Of a stretch of 64,000 bases of DNA, positions 29,015-37,295 are shown piece by piece (positions within the stretch are counted from its first letter, which is position 1; the number at the start of each line of letters is the position of its first letter). The position numbers and the translations under genes were made by a program. Below the pieces are notes generated by a model. That model had not been told where the DNA came from. It did no database searches and saw only the letters and a list, made by a program, of their open reading frames with translations. The DNA is from Anaerosporomusa subterranea (GTDB lineage Bacteria; Bacillota; Negativicutes; Sporomusales; Acetonemataceae), in NCBI RefSeq assembly GCF_001611555.1, contig NZ_LSGP01000017.1:496001-560000 (forward strand), read 5' to 3'.

Positions 29015-29440
29015 AGTCTGTTACAAAACGCCCATCTGCGACGCGCACGGATGCGCTAGTGTCGAACGCGCCAAGGATGGCATAGCGTTCGACCGTTGCA
29101 CCCGCGAGGGGTATGCCGCCAACTCCATTGGACAGGACGTCCAGGTACCGCGAAGGCCATGGATGGCCGAGAGCGGTGAAAGGCGCTAAAGCGCCAAGAG
29201 TTGCGCAATCACGACTACGTTTGCTTGCTTGCGTACCCCGTGTACGCGGTGATGCTAACAAACTAGGTGGCAACAATTGCTGTTACGTCGCATAGATAAC
29301 AACGTTGCGCAAGCCTCGCTGTTCCTAGCGAAACCGACATGCTATTGCTAACAATTCGCAGCTAGTCGCATATGTAACGACATCTGGACATTTTCTAACA
29401 GACTCCTTTTTTATGGTTGCGTGTTTTTGAAACACGCTCT
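29014..29440. repeat. Family A element, copy 7 (427 bp, composite, reversed leader)
   Basis: Outer arms GAGTCTGTTACAAAACGCCC (from 29014) and the complement around CATTTTCTAACAGACTC (ending 29405) enclose several modules, including the 116-bp direct repeat. After the right end comes CCTTTTTTATGGTTGCGTG and AAACACGCTCT. This is the leader hairpin of copies 4, 5 and 10 in inverted orientation. It is the longest family A member here and fills most of the 584-bp gap before the next gene. Confidence 0.8.
29096..29211 (+). repeat. 116-bp direct repeat, right copy
   Basis: Partner of 28076-28191, with three mismatches over 116 bp. It lies inside family A copy 7. Recombination between the pair would delete a 1020-bp unit carrying the sigma gene. 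Confidence 0.92.
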
Positions 29441-29598
29441 GGTAATGGCGCGATATCGCGAAAAAAAGCTAAAAGTGATAAATAATCGATGATAAGGCGA
29501 GATAATCGCTATTACCAGCCCGGTTTGCCCGATTTTGACCAGTCAAATAACCCCCACCTCTCCTGATTATATGAATGTGGTTGATAGGGGTGAGAGAA

Positions 29599-30159
29599 TT
29601 GGCAGAGCAGAATGAAAAAAAAACCAAACACTTGCGCTCAGCCCGACAATGGCTGACGCGGGCTGAGGAATCGTTTGATAAAGATCGCGATGTTCGCGGC
29701 GAGTTGAATCTGTTTTTGGCTCAGGCTGAACTACAGCATGCGCAAGAAACCAGCCAAAACCGGGGATGGCTGAGAAAATATCCCGCTCTTCGCCATGGAT
29801 TGGCTGCAATCGTTGCTGTGACGCTTGCCAGCACTGCCTATGGCGTGTATAATCAGTCAAATGATAACGACAGTATCCAACCCGCGCCTTCAACCATGGT
29901 TTCGCAGCCTGTCATCCGCCCTGGTCCTATCGAGAATAATGTGATTTCCTTGCAACCGCCGGTCGCCTCGCCAGCGTCGGCAGTCGTCTCACGACAGGAG
30001 GCAGAACCCGCGGTTCAGACTGCTCCCCTGCGACAACAAGCAGAGGCAAAACGACCTGAACCAGTAGCCGTTCCCAATAGTGAACAGCGTTCGCCAGTAT
30101 CGTCTGAAGAGATGAGAAGTCTAATTCGGGCAGCCGGCAAATCCCTACGGGGAGAATAA
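29599..30159 (+). CDS. Unknown single-pass membrane protein beside sigma factor
   Basis: I do not recognise this 186-residue protein. It has a charged helical N-terminal part (1-62), one transmembrane helix (about 65-84, LRHGLAAIVAVTLASTAYGV) and a Pro/Gln/Val-rich extracytoplasmic linker. A short helix ends the protein (EEMRSLIRAAGKSLRGE). The layout resembles membrane-bound anti-sigma factors or TonB-like spanning proteins. I start at TTG 29599 because AGGGGTGAG lies at the right distance; an ATG at 29575 is the alternative. It follows the sigma gene after a 584-bp repeat-filled gap and precedes bamA by 23 bases, so it is probably co-transcribed with bamA. A regulatory role is inference only. 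Confidence 0.6.
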   Translation: MAEQNEKKTKHLRSARQWLTRAEESFDKDRDVRGELNLFLAQAELQHAQETSQNRGWLRKYPALRHGLAAIVAVTLASTAYGVYNQSNDNDSIQPAPSTMVSQPVIRPGPIENNVISLQPPVASPASAVVSRQEAEPAVQTAPLRQQAEAKRPEPVAVPNSEQRSPVSSEEMRSLIRAAGKSLRGE

Positions 30160-30182
30160 CACATGATTCGAGGAGGTTATGC

Positions 30183-31931
30183 ATGATTACTCGTAGACAT
30201 TATTCACGCTTCATGATCGTGGCCGTCGTCTGCCTTAGCCTGCTGGCGTCCGTAGCGCCCATGGCTTTTGCTGCCGATTTTACCGGCCAAACGGTCACAT
30301 CGGTGAGCGTGAGCGGCAACACCAACGTCCCGGCTGACCAGATTATGGCGGCAGTCAAAGTCAAAGCTGGCGACAAGTATGATCTGGAAAAAATTAAATT
30401 GGACATGCAAGCAATTTACGATCTGGGACAGTTCCTTGACGTCTCGGTCAACTTCACACCAGTGCCGGAAGGCGTCAAGGTAGTGTATACTGTTCTTGAA
30501 AATCCGGTGTGGAAAGATGTTGTGTTTAAGGGCAACACTGTCGTGACGTCAGACAAACTACGCTCGATGATTACCTTGAAAAAAGGCAGTGTCACCAACA
30601 CCCGTACCCTTTCAGCAAACATTCAGGAAATCCGGAAATACTATCACGACCAAGGCTATATCTTGGCGAAAGTCACCGATGTGGCCACCAGTCCGGAAGG
30701 CGTGCTAACCATTACGCTGAATGAAGGCATGCTCGAAGACATCGTGATCAAGGGTCATGAGAAAACGAAGGAATTTGTTATCAGTCGTGAACTGTATCAA
30801 GTAGAGAAGGGTAAACCCTTCAACATCAATAAAGTGAAACGGTCTGTGCAAAGAGTGTACAACCTTGGTTATTTTGAGGATGTCAACATGAAACTGGTTC
30901 CAGGCCGTGATCCAAATGCGGTTGTGCTGGAACTGACGATTACTGAACAAAAAACCGGCACCTTCTCCATTGGCGCTGGTTATAGTGAATCAGATGGCAT
31001 GGTCGGCATCCTCGGCTTAGGTGACAAGAACTTCCGCGGCATTGGCGATCAAGTGAATGTCCAGCTCGAGTTCGGTGGCAAGGCCAATGATGGCAACAAC
31101 TACAGCCTCAGCTATGTCCGCCCTTGGCTTGATGCCAAGCAGACCTCTCTTGGTCTCAATATCTATGATATGACTAACCGCTACGATGACTATGATGATA
31201 ATGGCGATTACTTCTCAACCTATGACCGTAACCGCAAAGGCTGGGATATCACCTTGGGTCGTCCCACCGGTGAGTATATCCAGAACTACCTGACCTTCAA
31301 GCAACGCAAGGATACCTATGTTGAGCACGTGGATGGTATGGACTTGAAAGGCGCTCCGACATCAGAGTACACCAACTACTTGGCCGACAACTTCGGCCAA
31401 ACCAATAGTTTGACACTGGCGCGCATTTACGACTCCCGCGACAATGTGTTTAATCCGACTGTAGGCAGTCGCGTTTCACTGACTGCTGAGTTCGCCGGCA
31501 AAGCGTTCGGCGGTGACTTTGACTTCAACAAGTATACAATTGAAGACCGCAACTACTGGAAAGTCGGCCCAGACCACGTCATTGCCTTGCGGGTGACAGG
31601 CGGTTATGCAGATGGCAAAATGCCGGAAAGTGGTCGGTTCTCGGTAGGCGGTTCTGACACATTGCGTGGCTATGAGGACGATCAATTCAATGGCGACAAA
31701 ATGCTGGCTGCATCTGTCGAGTACCGTTTCCCAATTGCCAAAAAAGTACAGGGCGTTGTCTTCTCTGATATCGGCAACGCTTGGGAAAATGAAGGCTATA
31801 AGCTCAATGACCTAAAAGTTGGCGTTGGCGTCGGCGTACGCGTTCAGACTCCGATCGGCCCAATTCGTCTTGATGTCGCTAAAGGTGATGAGGGGACACG
31901 CACACACTTCAGTTTCGGCGGCCAATTCTAA
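30183..31931 (+). CDS. bamA: Outer-membrane protein assembly factor BamA
   Basis: BamA inserts beta-barrel proteins into the outer membrane. The 582-residue protein has a signal peptide (cleavage near MAFAADFTG) and three POTRA domains (about 35-100, 103-178 and 180-255, the third beginning LEDIVIKGHEKTKEFVISRE). A 16-strand-type barrel follows, with FSVGGSDTLRGYEDDQFNGD (the conserved RGY loop of Omp85 proteins) and the C-terminal HFSFGGQF. E. coli BamA has five POTRA domains, so this is a short version. ATG 30183 follows AGGAGGTTAT. No bamB, C, D or E genes are visible. Skp-like chaperones follow downstream. Confidence 0.97.
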   Translation: MITRRHYSRFMIVAVVCLSLLASVAPMAFAADFTGQTVTSVSVSGNTNVPADQIMAAVKVKAGDKYDLEKIKLDMQAIYDLGQFLDVSVNFTPVPEGVKVVYTVLENPVWKDVVFKGNTVVTSDKLRSMITLKKGSVTNTRTLSANIQEIRKYYHDQGYILAKVTDVATSPEGVLTITLNEGMLEDIVIKGHEKTKEFVISRELYQVEKGKPFNINKVKRSVQRVYNLGYFEDVNMKLVPGRDPNAVVLELTITEQKTGTFSIGAGYSESDGMVGILGLGDKNFRGIGDQVNVQLEFGGKANDGNNYSLSYVRPWLDAKQTSLGLNIYDMTNRYDDYDDNGDYFSTYDRNRKGWDITLGRPTGEYIQNYLTFKQRKDTYVEHVDGMDLKGAPTSEYTNYLADNFGQTNSLTLARIYDSRDNVFNPTVGSRVSLTAEFAGKAFGGDFDFNKYTIEDRNYWKVGPDHVIALRVTGGYADGKMPESGRFSVGGSDTLRGYEDDQFNGDKMLAASVEYRFPIAKKVQGVVFSDIGNAWENEGYKLNDLKVGVGVGVRVQTPIGPIRLDVAKGDEGTRTHFSFGGQF

Positions 31932-32118
31932 GCGAAATCGGCGATACGCGGCGCCTAGCGTTGCACCCGCAAGGGGTAGGCCGCATTTCTAGAGCGCTAA
32001 AGCGCTAAGAACTGCGCACTTGGCCGACGGGTGCTGATCCTCAACGTACCCGCTGAACGTACGTTTCCGGTCATCCCCCATCGGCCGCCTAGCTAGGCTT
32101 GCGTCTCCCCAATTTCGC
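31932..32118. repeat. Family A-related element, copy 8
   Basis: The ends GCGAAATCGGCGATACGC and GCGTCTCCCCAATTTCGC are imperfect complements. Inside are the CACCCGCAAGGGGTAGGCCG module and a hairpin with AGCGCTAAAGCGCT. It begins directly after the bamA stop. Its outer ends differ from most family A copies, so membership is by inner modules. Confidence 0.65.
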
Positions 32119-32207
32119 AGCTTAGTAATAATATACTTTGCAGCGAATTGGATTACGTAGAAGTCTGAGACAAAGTAACAGGTGTAGTGATAAAACAAAC
32201 AACCACT

Positions 32208-32233
32208 CGAGTCAGGCCAGGCGGCCTGACTCG
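32208..32233 (+). promoter_or_regulatory. Hairpin directly upstream of the start
   Basis: A perfect 11-bp stem CGAGTCAGGCC / GGCCTGACTCG (32208-32218 and 32223-32233) lies just before GGGGGG and the chosen GTG start at 32250. It could be a terminator for bamA read-through or a structure in the 5' leader. It also argues against the longer reading frame that starts at 32187. Confidence 0.55.
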
Positions 32234-32249
32234 CTGTGCAGGGGGGACG

Positions 32250-33545
32250 GTGAATCCCTTGAGTCGACAAATAACGCTCGTAGTTGTGCTGGTGGCGGTT
32301 TGTCTGGCGGTGTTGCTGCCGGGAGCCGCATACGCCGCAGAGGGCGACACTGTTCAAACAATTAGAGTCGATATTGCCGCCAATCCTCCAGCGACGCCGC
32401 GAGTCTTGCGGCGGATTGAGGCTAGTGTTAAGACTGTTGGTCAACGCTTGCTGGTGGGTAAGAAAACTGAGCTAATCAGTCAATCTCACCAGACGTATGA
32501 AGCCTTAATGCAAGAGGTTCTTGATAGAGTCTTGGTTGGCTATTCGGTTCAGCAAGTTGCCATTACGCCTGGAGTGGCGACAAAGGTTGCCATCGTACTC
32601 GAACCATGGGGGGAGCGGGTTCGTGCTGTGCAGGTTAACATTGAGTTCTCAGCGGTAGACAAGCTGTTTATTCCGCTTTTGCGTGATGAGCTCGGTGACT
32701 TGGCAGCCAGTATCAACGGCATCCTGCTTGGTCTGCCGGTCGATTCGCTTGAATGGGCGGATACGGTAGCCAAAAACAGTATCCGTGAGCTGGTTGAAGC
32801 GCGTTTGCCGGAGTACCGGGCGGCAGTGGATATCGTGCCTGGTGAGCAGACTCAGGTCAGGCTGGTGTTTTCTCCGGTTGGCGCGGTCGTGCGTGAGGCT
32901 ATGGTTTCCCTTCGCTCTGATTCTATGCCCAATCTGCTGCTATACGAAATGAAGCCTGACGTTGAAGCTTTTGCCAAGGCGTTGCGCGGCTTACCCACTG
33001 AATTCGTTTCCCGTAAACAGCTGGAGTTAACTGGTCAACTAGAGCAAATCGCCCTATCTCATCCTTACTCCCAGTCCTATCTTCTGAATGTCCGTGGCGA
33101 ACTGATCCCTGGTCCGGATACACAAATCCACCTGCAGCTAGAAAGCCGGAAATACCGTGTCAATGCCGAAGCCAGACTTGACATGGGACGCGACAATGCA
33201 AACACCTCAGGGCATTTGCATGCAGGCAAATTTGTTTCCCCTGAGGATGAATTGTTTGTTGAGGTTGAACTGATCACCAACACCATGCAATGGCAGTTCA
33301 GCCCCGGCTGGGGCCATCAGATCGGACCCAATACTGTTGTCGGAGCCAGATTTAACGTGACTGACAACTCCCGTTATGCGTGGTTGGAACACCGTTTTGG
33401 TGACAATTGGCGGCTGCGCTTCGACCGTTCCTCAGAGAAAGACGACGATGAGATTGGCCTACGCTATAAACTGCATGACTTCCTCAGCGCCGAGCTTGTC
33501 CACCGACCACACGAGAATTTCATCCGCGTCATTGGGCAACTTTAG
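32250..33545 (+). CDS. Unknown exported envelope protein between bamA and skp
   Basis: I do not recognise this 431-residue protein. It has a clear signal peptide (residues 8-29, LVVVLVAVCLAVLLPGAAYA). A middle part of about 220 residues has alternating helices and strands (VQQVAITPGVATKVAIVLEP, RAAVDIVPGEQTQVRLVFSP), two similar-looking units that recall POTRA-sized modules. The C-terminal 120 residues are rich in alternating polar and hydrophobic residues (YLLNVRGELIPGPDTQIHLQ, NWRLRFDRSSEKDDDEIGLR) as in beta-barrels. It sits between bamA and skp, suggesting a part in outer-membrane assembly, but that is inference. The start could be GTG 32250 or TTG 32259; GTG 32187 is less likely. Confidence 0.7.
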   Translation: MNPLSRQITLVVVLVAVCLAVLLPGAAYAAEGDTVQTIRVDIAANPPATPRVLRRIEASVKTVGQRLLVGKKTELISQSHQTYEALMQEVLDRVLVGYSVQQVAITPGVATKVAIVLEPWGERVRAVQVNIEFSAVDKLFIPLLRDELGDLAASINGILLGLPVDSLEWADTVAKNSIRELVEARLPEYRAAVDIVPGEQTQVRLVFSPVGAVVREAMVSLRSDSMPNLLLYEMKPDVEAFAKALRGLPTEFVSRKQLELTGQLEQIALSHPYSQSYLLNVRGELIPGPDTQIHLQLESRKYRVNAEARLDMGRDNANTSGHLHAGKFVSPEDELFVEVELITNTMQWQFSPGWGHQIGPNTVVGARFNVTDNSRYAWLEHRFGDNWRLRFDRSSEKDDDEIGLRYKLHDFLSAELVHRPHENFIRVIGQL

Positions 33546-33546
33546 A

Positions 33547-33576
33547 TTGAACCCACTAGCCTGTTCCTGCTATAAT
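33547..33576 (+). promoter_or_regulatory. Candidate sigma-A promoter of skp
   Basis: TTGAAC (33547-33552) and TATAAT (33571-33576) with an 18-base spacer lie 50 bases upstream of the skp start, immediately after the previous stop codon. Confidence 0.75.
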
Positions 33577-33626
33577 AGGACAGATGATAGATGCCGCCGT
33601 AAGGCGAAAAAGAGAGGGGAACAATT

Positions 33627-34091
33627 ATGTTAAAAAACAAAAAGATGTTAAAAATGATCGCACTCGCCGTGGTAGCTATGTTTGTATTGGGCGTGGGCGG
33701 TATGGCGGTTATGCAAACCGGCACAGGACATGCTGCCACTCCGAACTCCAATGTCGGCAAAGTTAATATGCAAGCATTGATGACTGGTCATCCTGATTAT
33801 GCAACAGCGCAAGAAAACTTCAAAAAAGAGAGCGCTCAAGCAGAAAAAGACTTCAACGAGAAATCAGCAACGATGGCTAATGATAAAGAAAAACAAGAAT
33901 ATGCAACCCAACTCCAACAACGCCTGCAATTGAAGGAAAAGGAACTAATCACCAGCATCCAGGACAAAGTCAACGCCGCCATTAAAGAGGTAGCCGATGC
34001 CAAAGGTCTGACAGTGGTCCTGCCAGAACAAGTCGTTGTTTACGGCGGCCAGGACATTACTCAGGATGTACTGAAGAAATTCAGTAAATAA
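33627..34091 (+). CDS. skp: Skp/OmpH-family periplasmic chaperone
   Basis: Skp holds unfolded outer-membrane proteins in the periplasm on their way to BamA. The 154-residue protein has a signal peptide (about 8-37, to GTGHAATPN), then VGKVNMQALMTGHPDYATAQ, a long central helix pair rich in Glu, Lys and Gln, and the conserved end with KGLTVVLPEQVVVYGGQDIT. The length and the helical tentacle layout fit the family. ATG 33627 follows GAGAGGGGAA. It is the first of three Skp-like genes in a row. Confidence 0.92.
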   Translation: MLKNKKMLKMIALAVVAMFVLGVGGMAVMQTGTGHAATPNSNVGKVNMQALMTGHPDYATAQENFKKESAQAEKDFNEKSATMANDKEKQEYATQLQQRLQLKEKELITSIQDKVNAAIKEVADAKGLTVVLPEQVVVYGGQDITQDVLKKFSK

Positions 34092-34178
34092 GCAAGAAAT
34101 GCTTAGTTTCCTTTCCCGTTTTCCTGAAGATCGATGAACCGGGCCGGGCCGGCAATTGCCGCGCTCGGCTCTTCACTA

Positions 34179-34336
34179 GTACTGTGTCGGAGCTAAAGCT
34201 GTAATAGGCTAGCGAGGAGAGTTTTCGCAAGATAAGGCGGAGAAATGAGGTGTACCGACAGTACGCCGATTGACGATAACGCCGTATTGCGGAAAATAAC
34301 CCGCCAGAATATAGAAAACTAGCCCCGACACTGTAC
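34179..34336. repeat. Family F fold-back element
   Basis: GTACTGTGTCGGAGCTA (34179-34195) pairs with TAGCCCCGACACTGTAC (34320-34336), one mismatch in 17. The arms enclose about 120 bases. The only copy I saw in this window. It fills the gap between the first two Skp-like genes. Confidence 0.75.
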
Positions 34337-34359
34337 TGGATAAGGAGGAGGGAAGCAAG

Positions 34360-35274
34360 ATGAACAGGGTAACGACTCGCCACAAGATGCTAGCGATTGC
34401 CGCCATGCTGTTGGTTTGGCTGACAGCAGGTTGTGCGAAAAAAACAGAAGTAGTGCAACCTAAGCCTGAAATGGGCATCCTGAATATGACAAAAGCAGTT
34501 AAAGCTCATCCTCGTTACACTGAAGTCGAAAAGTTGCAGGGTGAACGAGCTACACTGCTAGCCCAGCTATCGCGCCAGGAAAGCGAAACAATTGCTGCAA
34601 GTCAGCAGGCAGGGATTGACATGACCAATCTAAGTAAAGCGACAGACCAAGAATTCCAGACCAAAATGGCCAGTAAGCACGATGAGATCAACCGCCAACT
34701 TCAGGCTCAATCAGAGACACTGCGCCGTCAAATCAATGAGCAAGTTGATAAGTATGTTAGAGAACTGGACGAAAGCTACCAAAATCGCACCTTCGGGCTT
34801 CAAGTTAAGCTGAAGACCATTGATCTCAGCAAGGAAGAACAAGCAGCCATCCAGAAGCAGTTGGATGAAATCCAGAATGAGCGGATGGGGAAAATTGTCG
34901 CCAGGCAGCAAGAACTGACTGCCGGAATGAACGATAGCATGAAGCAAGCGGAACAAGCTGCAGCCAAGGACCTTGATGTATATGGTCAACAGCTAAAAAG
35001 TAATTTGTCTGCTGAATTAGCCCAAAAGGCGCAGGCGATGCAAACTCTGCCTGGTGGTGGACTGAGCATGCCGGCGGCCGACAACATACAGGGAAAGTTG
35101 GCGGCAAATCAGCGAGATTTAGCTAAGCTGCAGCAAGAGATTATCACAGACATTAAGCAACGTGCTGCTACGATAGCGACCCAATATGGACTAACTACCG
35201 TCCTCGCCGATGTGGAGATTTTCACCTCAGCCACGCGTGATATCACCACAGATGTGATTGCCGGGAGTAAATAA
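34360..35274 (+). CDS. Skp/OmpH-like lipoprotein, long form
   Basis: The 304-residue protein has a lipobox LTAGC with Cys25 as predicted lipidation site. Then come MGILNMTKAVKAHPRYTEVE, like the N-terminal part of Skp, a very long helical region rich in Gln, Glu, Lys and Ala (about 55-215), and an Skp-like end (QYGLTTVLADVEIFTSATRD, ITTDVI). It is twice the length of Skp and would be anchored to a membrane. The role is likely chaperoning or spanning of the periplasm by analogy; I do not know a characterised member. ATG 34360 follows AAGGAGGAGG. Confidence 0.8.
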   Translation: MNRVTTRHKMLAIAAMLLVWLTAGCAKKTEVVQPKPEMGILNMTKAVKAHPRYTEVEKLQGERATLLAQLSRQESETIAASQQAGIDMTNLSKATDQEFQTKMASKHDEINRQLQAQSETLRRQINEQVDKYVRELDESYQNRTFGLQVKLKTIDLSKEEQAAIQKQLDEIQNERMGKIVARQQELTAGMNDSMKQAEQAAAKDLDVYGQQLKSNLSAELAQKAQAMQTLPGGGLSMPAADNIQGKLAANQRDLAKLQQEIITDIKQRAATIATQYGLTTVLADVEIFTSATRDITTDVIAGSK

Positions 35275-35325
35275 TCAGGAATCCACGTATAATATGGGTA
35301 CTCAAGATGAATAGGGGGATCAACC

Positions 35326-35745
35326 ATGTTCATGAACAAAAAACTAGCTCTGCTCACTCTACTGTTGTTTACCGTCGTTCTGCTTGGCGGCTGCGCTTCT
35401 AGCTCAACTGCCGTTGGTGTCTTTGACGTCAACAAAGCAATGACAGAAAGCCCCAAGATTAAGCAATTCCAGGAACAGCTGAATACTAAAGGCAAAGAAT
35501 TAAGCGACAAACTCGAAAAAGAAAAAGCAGGCATCAGCGCAGAAGAATTCCAAAAGCGCCAGGAAGCAACCTATGCGGAATTCCTAAAAAGCAAACAAGA
35601 CCTCGAATCGCAAGTTGATGCAAGCATTAAACAATCCATTGACGAAGTGGCTAAAGAAAAGAAATTGGGCGTTGTGTTATATAAAAACGGTGTTGCCCAA
35701 GGCGGAGTCGACATCACTGACGACGTGATCAAGAAAATGCAGTAG
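35326..35745 (+). CDS. Skp/OmpH-like lipoprotein, short form
   Basis: The 139-residue protein has a lipobox LLGGC with Cys23, then VGVFDVNKAMTESPKIKQFQ, a helical middle and the family end KKLGVVLYKNGVAQGGVDIT DDVIKK. It is an Skp-sized protein that is predicted to be lipidated. It is the third Skp-like gene in a row and precedes lpxD, as skp does in many Gram-negatives. ATG 35326 follows GGGGGAT, and TATAAT at 35288-35293 lies upstream without a convincing -35. Confidence 0.85.
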   Translation: MFMNKKLALLTLLLFTVVLLGGCASSSTAVGVFDVNKAMTESPKIKQFQEQLNTKGKELSDKLEKEKAGISAEEFQKRQEATYAEFLKSKQDLESQVDASIKQSIDEVAKEKKLGVVLYKNGVAQGGVDITDDVIKKMQ

Positions 35746-35758
35746 TCCGATAGATGAA

Positions 35759-35859
35759 ACGTTAGCGCAAAGAACGCGAAGATCGCAAAGCGCGCGAAGG
35801 GATAATTCTACCTCCGCTTTGCGCCGCTTGCGCTCTTTGCGCGCTTTGCGCTCAGCGTT
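35759..35859. repeat. Family E fold-back repeat, copy 2
   Basis: The left arm AACGTTAGCGCAAAGAACGC and the right arm GCGCTTTGCGCTCAGCGTTA flank an AT-rich centre. The inner units GCAAAGCGCGCGAAGG and CTCCGCTTTGCGCC also pair. It lies between the third Skp-like gene and lpxD and probably ends the transcript or protects it. Confidence 0.75.
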
Positions 35860-35921
35860 ATCCGTTCGCTTAAAGCCCCGCATCAAAGGTTTATTATATC
35901 GGTTGATGGGAGAGAATACCC

Positions 35922-36944
35922 GTGAAACTCAAACTATCGGAAATTACCCGTCTGGTTGGCGGCGAGCTGACTGGAGACGGTGACATCGAAATATATGGCG
36001 TAAACGCACTTACAGAAGCTAATAATGACGAGATTACTTTTGCCGTGCCGCCACATCTTGAAAAAGCGGTAGATTCTAAGGCGGCGGCCATCATACTAGC
36101 CCAAGCAATTCCTGGCTTATCGCAAGCTCAGCTTATTGTCGCTAATCCTCGAGAGGCGTTTGGTAAACTGTTGTCAGTGTTCGCGCCAACTGTACATATT
36201 GCCCGTGGCGTTCATCCCAGTGCCGTGCTCGGTGACAACGTTGTTCTCGGTGAGAATGTTGCGATTATGCCGCATGTGGTTATCGCCAACGATGCGGTGA
36301 TTGGTGATAACACTGTTATCTATCCCTTCACCTACATCGGCGAAGCAGCGGTTATCGGTAAAGATTGCTTGCTCTATCCGTCCGTCACGGTCAGAGAACA
36401 TTGCCGTCTCGGCGACCGAGTCATTATTCATAGCGGCAGCATTGTCGGCAGCGACGGCTTCGGCTTTGTCACAGTTGGCGGCAAACACCGCAAAGTTCCC
36501 CAAGTTGGCAATGCGGTCATTGGCGATGACGTGGAAATCGGCGCTAATGTTGCGATTGACCGAGCGACCACTGGCAGTACCATTGTTGGTAATGGCACAA
36601 AAATTGATAATTTAGTTCACCTCGGCCACAATGATGTCATTGGTGAAAATTGTCTGTTCGTCGCCCAAGTCGGTATATCAGGCAGCGTCAACGTTGGCAA
36701 CAATGTCACCTTCGCCGGCCAGGTCGGCAGCGCCGGCCATCTCAACATTGGCGACAACTGTGTATTCGCCGCCCGAACTGGCATCATCAGCGATGTTCCG
36801 GCAAACTCCTTCTATGCCGGCTTCCCTGCCCGTCCACATAAAGAATGGCTGCGATCCGAAGCAGGCGGCAGAAAAGTCCCGGATATGGTAAAAAAGATGC
36901 GCGATTTGGAAAAACGCATCGCTGAACTCGAGGCAAACCGTTAA
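35922..36944 (+). CDS. lpxD: UDP-3-O-acylglucosamine N-acyltransferase LpxD
   Basis: LpxD adds the second primary acyl chain to UDP-3-O-acyl-glucosamine, the third step of lipid A synthesis. The 340-residue protein has the N-terminal uridine-binding domain (LKLSEITRLVGGELTGDGDI, GVNALTEANNDEITFAV) and then a left-handed beta-helix of hexapeptide repeats (about 105-290). It includes NVAIDRATTGSTIVGNGTKI and VHLGHNDVIGENCLFVAQVG with the catalytic His. A short helix ends it. Start is GTG 35922 after GGGAGAG. It opens the lipid A part of the cluster. Confidence 0.96.
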   Translation: MKLKLSEITRLVGGELTGDGDIEIYGVNALTEANNDEITFAVPPHLEKAVDSKAAAIILAQAIPGLSQAQLIVANPREAFGKLLSVFAPTVHIARGVHPSAVLGDNVVLGENVAIMPHVVIANDAVIGDNTVIYPFTYIGEAAVIGKDCLLYPSVTVREHCRLGDRVIIHSGSIVGSDGFGFVTVGGKHRKVPQVGNAVIGDDVEIGANVAIDRATTGSTIVGNGTKIDNLVHLGHNDVIGENCLFVAQVGISGSVNVGNNVTFAGQVGSAGHLNIGDNCVFAARTGIISDVPANSFYAGFPARPHKEWLRSEAGGRKVPDMVKKMRDLEKRIAELEANR

Positions 36945-36958
36945 ACGTAAGTACATGG

Positions 36959-37002
36959 GAAGATTGCTTCGCTACGCTCGTAGTGCGGCAGTCTTCTTTT
37001 AT
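36959..37002 (+). terminator. Hairpin after lpxD, related to family D repeats
   Basis: AAGATTGCTTCGCTA and TAGTGCGGCAGTCTT form an imperfect 15-bp stem around CGCTCG, followed by CTTTTATAAA. The left arm matches the family D unit GATTGCTTCG. It may end the lpxD transcript. Confidence 0.65.
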
Positions 37003-37009
37003 AAAAACG

Positions 37010-37160
37010 ATAGCACGAGGCTCCACTAGTGCCACTAGCGTCACGATGACGACAGCAGAAGAACGATGGGATGAAATAGTGTAATGCCCACAATGTGGGC
37101 ATTATAAAAGCCGTACCCCGTATAGTGGCGCTTGTGGCGTTAGTGCCGCTCGCGCTAGAT
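37010..37160. repeat. Family C repeat, copy 2
   Basis: The left arm is TAGCACGAGGCTCCACTAGT followed by GCCACTAGCGTCACG. The right arm is ATAGTGGCGCTTGTGGCGTT followed by AGTGCCGCTCGCGCTA. The centre is the palindrome AATGCCCACAATGTGGGCATT. It lies in the 351-bp gap between lpxD and the YjbH-like gene, which also holds a small hairpin at 37252-37270. Confidence 0.75.
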
Positions 37161-37295
37161 CCTCCTTCCCGTTCTCAGCTCCGACATGTCATATTTTTAC
37201 GCCTCTTTCTTTGCAGGATTCTCGCCCATTATGTCGAAACTTAACTTATTCCCCTCAGTGCCCCTGAGGGCTTATCTATTAAAGGAGGCAAGTCT

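Noticed and set aside
35258-35293. Promoter before the third Skp-like gene
   Set aside because: TATAAT is present but the nearest TTGCCG lies 24 bases upstream.
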